From: Sporocytophaga myxococcoides
GTDB lineage: Bacteria; Bacteroidota; Bacteroidia; Cytophagales; Cytophagaceae
Assembly (NCBI RefSeq): GCF_000775915.1
Contig: NZ_BBLT01000002.1
Location: 62,001-126,000, forward strand
Reading direction: 5' to 3'
Length of the DNA: 64,000 nucleotides
Part shown: positions 62,413 to 64,000 of the stretch, one piece after another
How the letters are laid out: every line of letters starts with the position of its first letter
How positions within the stretch are numbered: the first letter of the stretch is position 1
The notes under the pieces: generated by a model
Databases searched by the model: none
The model's input: the letters and a program-made list of their open reading frames with translations, nothing else
What the model was told of the DNA's origin: nothing
Program-made: the position numbers and the translations under genes

Positions 62413-64000
62413 ATGTGCGGAATAACAGGAATATTTGCCTATAATCAGATTGGAAGCCTATACATGATCAACCTTGTAAAGGCAATGAACAAGCTCGAAA
62501 ACAGAGGCCCTGACTGGAGAGGCAGTTATATAGATGACAATTTCGGATTAGGTCACAGAAGGTTATCGATAATAGATACTAGCAGAAGCGGCGATCAGCC
62601 GATGAAAGATGAAACCGGCAGATTTATTCTGGTTTATAATGGAGAGATTTTTAACTATCAGGAGTTGAGGGCTGGACTTATTAATAAAGGTGTTTCATTT
62701 AATTCCAATTCCGATACTGAAGTTTTACTGAAACTTTTGATTTTTGAGGGGCCTGCATGTCTGGAAAAACTTATCGGTTTTTTTTCATTTGCCCTGATTG
62801 ATACAGCAGAAAATTCAATATTGCTGGCAAGAGACAGGTTTGGAATAAAGCCTTTATACTATTATGAAGATGAAGATAAGTTCCTGTTTGCTTCTGAGTT
62901 AAAGTCTTTACTGGCTTATAATATTGAAAGAAATGTAGATAATACTGCTGTGCTGCAATATCTGCAGTTCGGTTTTATTCCCGCGCCGCATTCTATCATA
63001 AAAGGGGTTAGAAAACTTGAGCCTGGCACTTATCTTAATGTAAAGAAGAGGGATTTAAAGGTTTGTAGATATTATGACCTGACTGAAAAATCAATTCCTA
63101 TAACCGACAATTATGATACGGCGAAGAGAAAGATTATTGAAATGTTAGACGATTCAGTGGAGAAAAGAATGATTTCAGATGTGCCTCTCGGAGCTTTTCT
63201 AAGTGGAGGAATAGATTCTTCTGTCATCGTTGCATTGGCAAGCAATTATAACAAATATCTGAATACCTTTTCAATTGGATTTAAAGATGAACCATTTTTT
63301 GATGAAACAAAGTATGCTAAACTAGTTGCAGATAAATTCCAGACAAACCATACTGTATTTACACTAACCAATGAAGACCTCCTTGAAGAGGTCTATAATG
63401 TGCTGGACTATATAGATGAGCCATTCTCTGACTCATCGGTGCTTCCATTTTATATTTTGAGCAAACGCACTTCTAAGAAGATGAAAGTAGCATTGTCCGG
63501 AGACGGTGGAGATGAGGTGTTTGGCGGCTATAATAAACATTTTGCAGATTACAAGATAAGGCAGGGCGGTTTTCTGATGAATGCTGCCACCGCATTGTTG
63601 CCGTTGCTTAAGCAATTACCCTCTTCCAGAAACTCTCCTTTTTATAATAAGGTTCGTCAGGCAATCAAGCTTGCAGAGGGAGCAAAGTTGAGAGAGGCAG
63701 ATAGATATTTGCTTTGGTGTTCGTTAAATAATGCCAAAACATTGTCCGAAATATTTACCAAAAACTTTTGGGCAAATGCTGATGAGGGGGAATTGGAACA
63801 GAGAAATAAATACTATCAGAGGTTTTTCAAAGGAAAGCCAGATATTAATCAGGTGCTATTGTCTGACATAAATTTTGTACTTCCAAATGATATGCTGTTT
63901 AAAGCAGATATGATGTCTATGGCCAATAGTTTGGAAGTCAGAACTCCATTTCTTGATCATCGTCTGGTAGAATATGTAAACGGCTTGCCATCATCCTTTA
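62413..64000 (+). CDS. asnB: Asparagine synthetase (glutamine-hydrolysing), 3' end cut by window
   Basis: Amidates aspartate to asparagine with ATP and glutamine. The start ATG 62413 leaves Cys2 as the N-terminal nucleophile (MCGITGIFAY); the glutaminase domain (about 1-205) has ENRGPDWRG, HRRLSIIDT, VYNGEIFNYQEL and ARDRFGIKPLYY; the synthetase domain has the PP-loop FLSGGIDSSVIVALAS (about 260), ALSGDGGDEVFGGY (about 360) and MSMANSLEVRTPFLD near the cut. Frame stays open to base 64000; about 529 of an expected 600-650 residues are seen. Surface-polysaccharide loci carry AsnB paralogues, so an amidotransferase for sugars is also possible. Confidence 0.93.
   Translation, partial: MCGITGIFAYNQIGSLYMINLVKAMNKLENRGPDWRGSYIDDNFGLGHRRLSIIDTSRSGDQPMKDETGRFILVYNGEIFNYQELRAGLINKGVSFNSNSDTEVLLKLLIFEGPACLEKLIGFFSFALIDTAENSILLARDRFGIKPLYYYEDEDKFLFASELKSLLAYNIERNVDNTAVLQYLQFGFIPAPHSIIKGVRKLEPGTYLNVKKRDLKVCRYYDLTEKSIPITDNYDTAKRKIIEMLDDSVEKRMISDVPLGAFLSGGIDSSVIVALASNYNKYLNTFSIGFKDEPFFDETKYAKLVADKFQTNHTVFTLTNEDLLEEVYNVLDYIDEPFSDSSVLPFYILSKRTSKKMKVALSGDGGDEVFGGYNKHFADYKIRQGGFLMNAATALLPLLKQLPSSRNSPFYNKVRQAIKLAEGAKLREADRYLLWCSLNNAKTLSEIFTKNFWANADEGELEQRNKYYQRFFKGKPDINQVLLSDINFVLPNDMLFKADMMSMANSLEVRTPFLDHRLVEYVNGLPSSF

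Overview
The window is a continuous piece of an AT-rich chromosome of a member of the Bacteroidota, most likely a Cytophagales-type gliding or T9SS-bearing bacterium of the Cytophaga/Sporocytophaga kind (the genus is an inference). The evidence is the giant SprA translocon gene in its conserved ruvA-sprA-gcvH-vanZ neighbourhood, a PorE-like T9SS lipoprotein, a cargo-type protein with a gliding-motility C-terminal domain, bacillithiol synthesis (bshA), Bacteroidota-only families (DUF4292, the small family usually labelled 'ABC transporter ATPase'), and promoters of the Bacteroidota type (TTTG, about 19 bases, TAnnTTTG) in front of several genes. Nothing in the window looks like a prophage, insertion sequence, CRISPR array or integrated plasmid; it is mostly core chromosome.

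Layout. 1-2.9 kb: end of atpG and its terminator, a UbiA-family membrane protein, and convergent purM. 3-7.9 kb: a PorE-like lipoprotein and a three-gene Fe-S oxidoreductase operon, then tRNA-Phe. 8.3-14 kb (minus): a pseudouridine synthase with a long basic tail, scpB, a zinc-less DksA/TraR protein, a 52-residue small ORF, and a secreted lamin-tail-domain protein. 14-16.3 kb (plus): asd and yicC. 16.3-28.9 kb (minus): the maeB-ruvA-sprA-gcvH-vanZ-peptidase M28 run. 29.2-32.4 kb: tatA-gatA-mltD behind a clear promoter. 32.5-39.3 kb: an envelope operon (flippase, dut, nucleotidyltransferase, TPR protein, DUF4292 lipoprotein, EnvC-like factor). 39.4-43.7 kb: mutL, two rhomboid proteases, an enoyl-CoA hydratase. 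44-48.9 kb (plus): a glycosidase/serine-hydrolase fusion, bshA, a fatty-acid hydroxylase. 48.9-50.2 kb: two response regulators, one ending in a membrane anchor. 50.6-57.9 kb: a calcium-type P-ATPase, two identical tRNA-Asn genes, Hsp20, HtrA and an ALDH7-type dehydrogenase. 58-64 kb: a lone receiver protein facing an unknown 479-residue protein, tRNA-Ala, an NlpC/P60 hydrolase, a GlcD-type oxidase and the 5' part of asnB.

How the genes work together. The strongest theme is envelope building and secretion: SprA (pore), the PorE-like anchor, a CHU_C cargo, TatA, lytic transglycosylase, EnvC-like and NlpC/P60 wall enzymes, a flippase and HtrA/rhomboid quality control. The rest is housekeeping (ATP synthase, purine and amino acid synthesis, DNA repair, chromosome segregation, tRNA). 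No complete new system stands out. The best candidates for undescribed biology are the membrane-tethered receiver protein with its REC-HPt neighbour, the 479-residue protein with a helix-turn-helix-like N-terminus beside a lone receiver, the 52-residue ORF, and a transcription terminator embedded in the coding end of a convergent gene.
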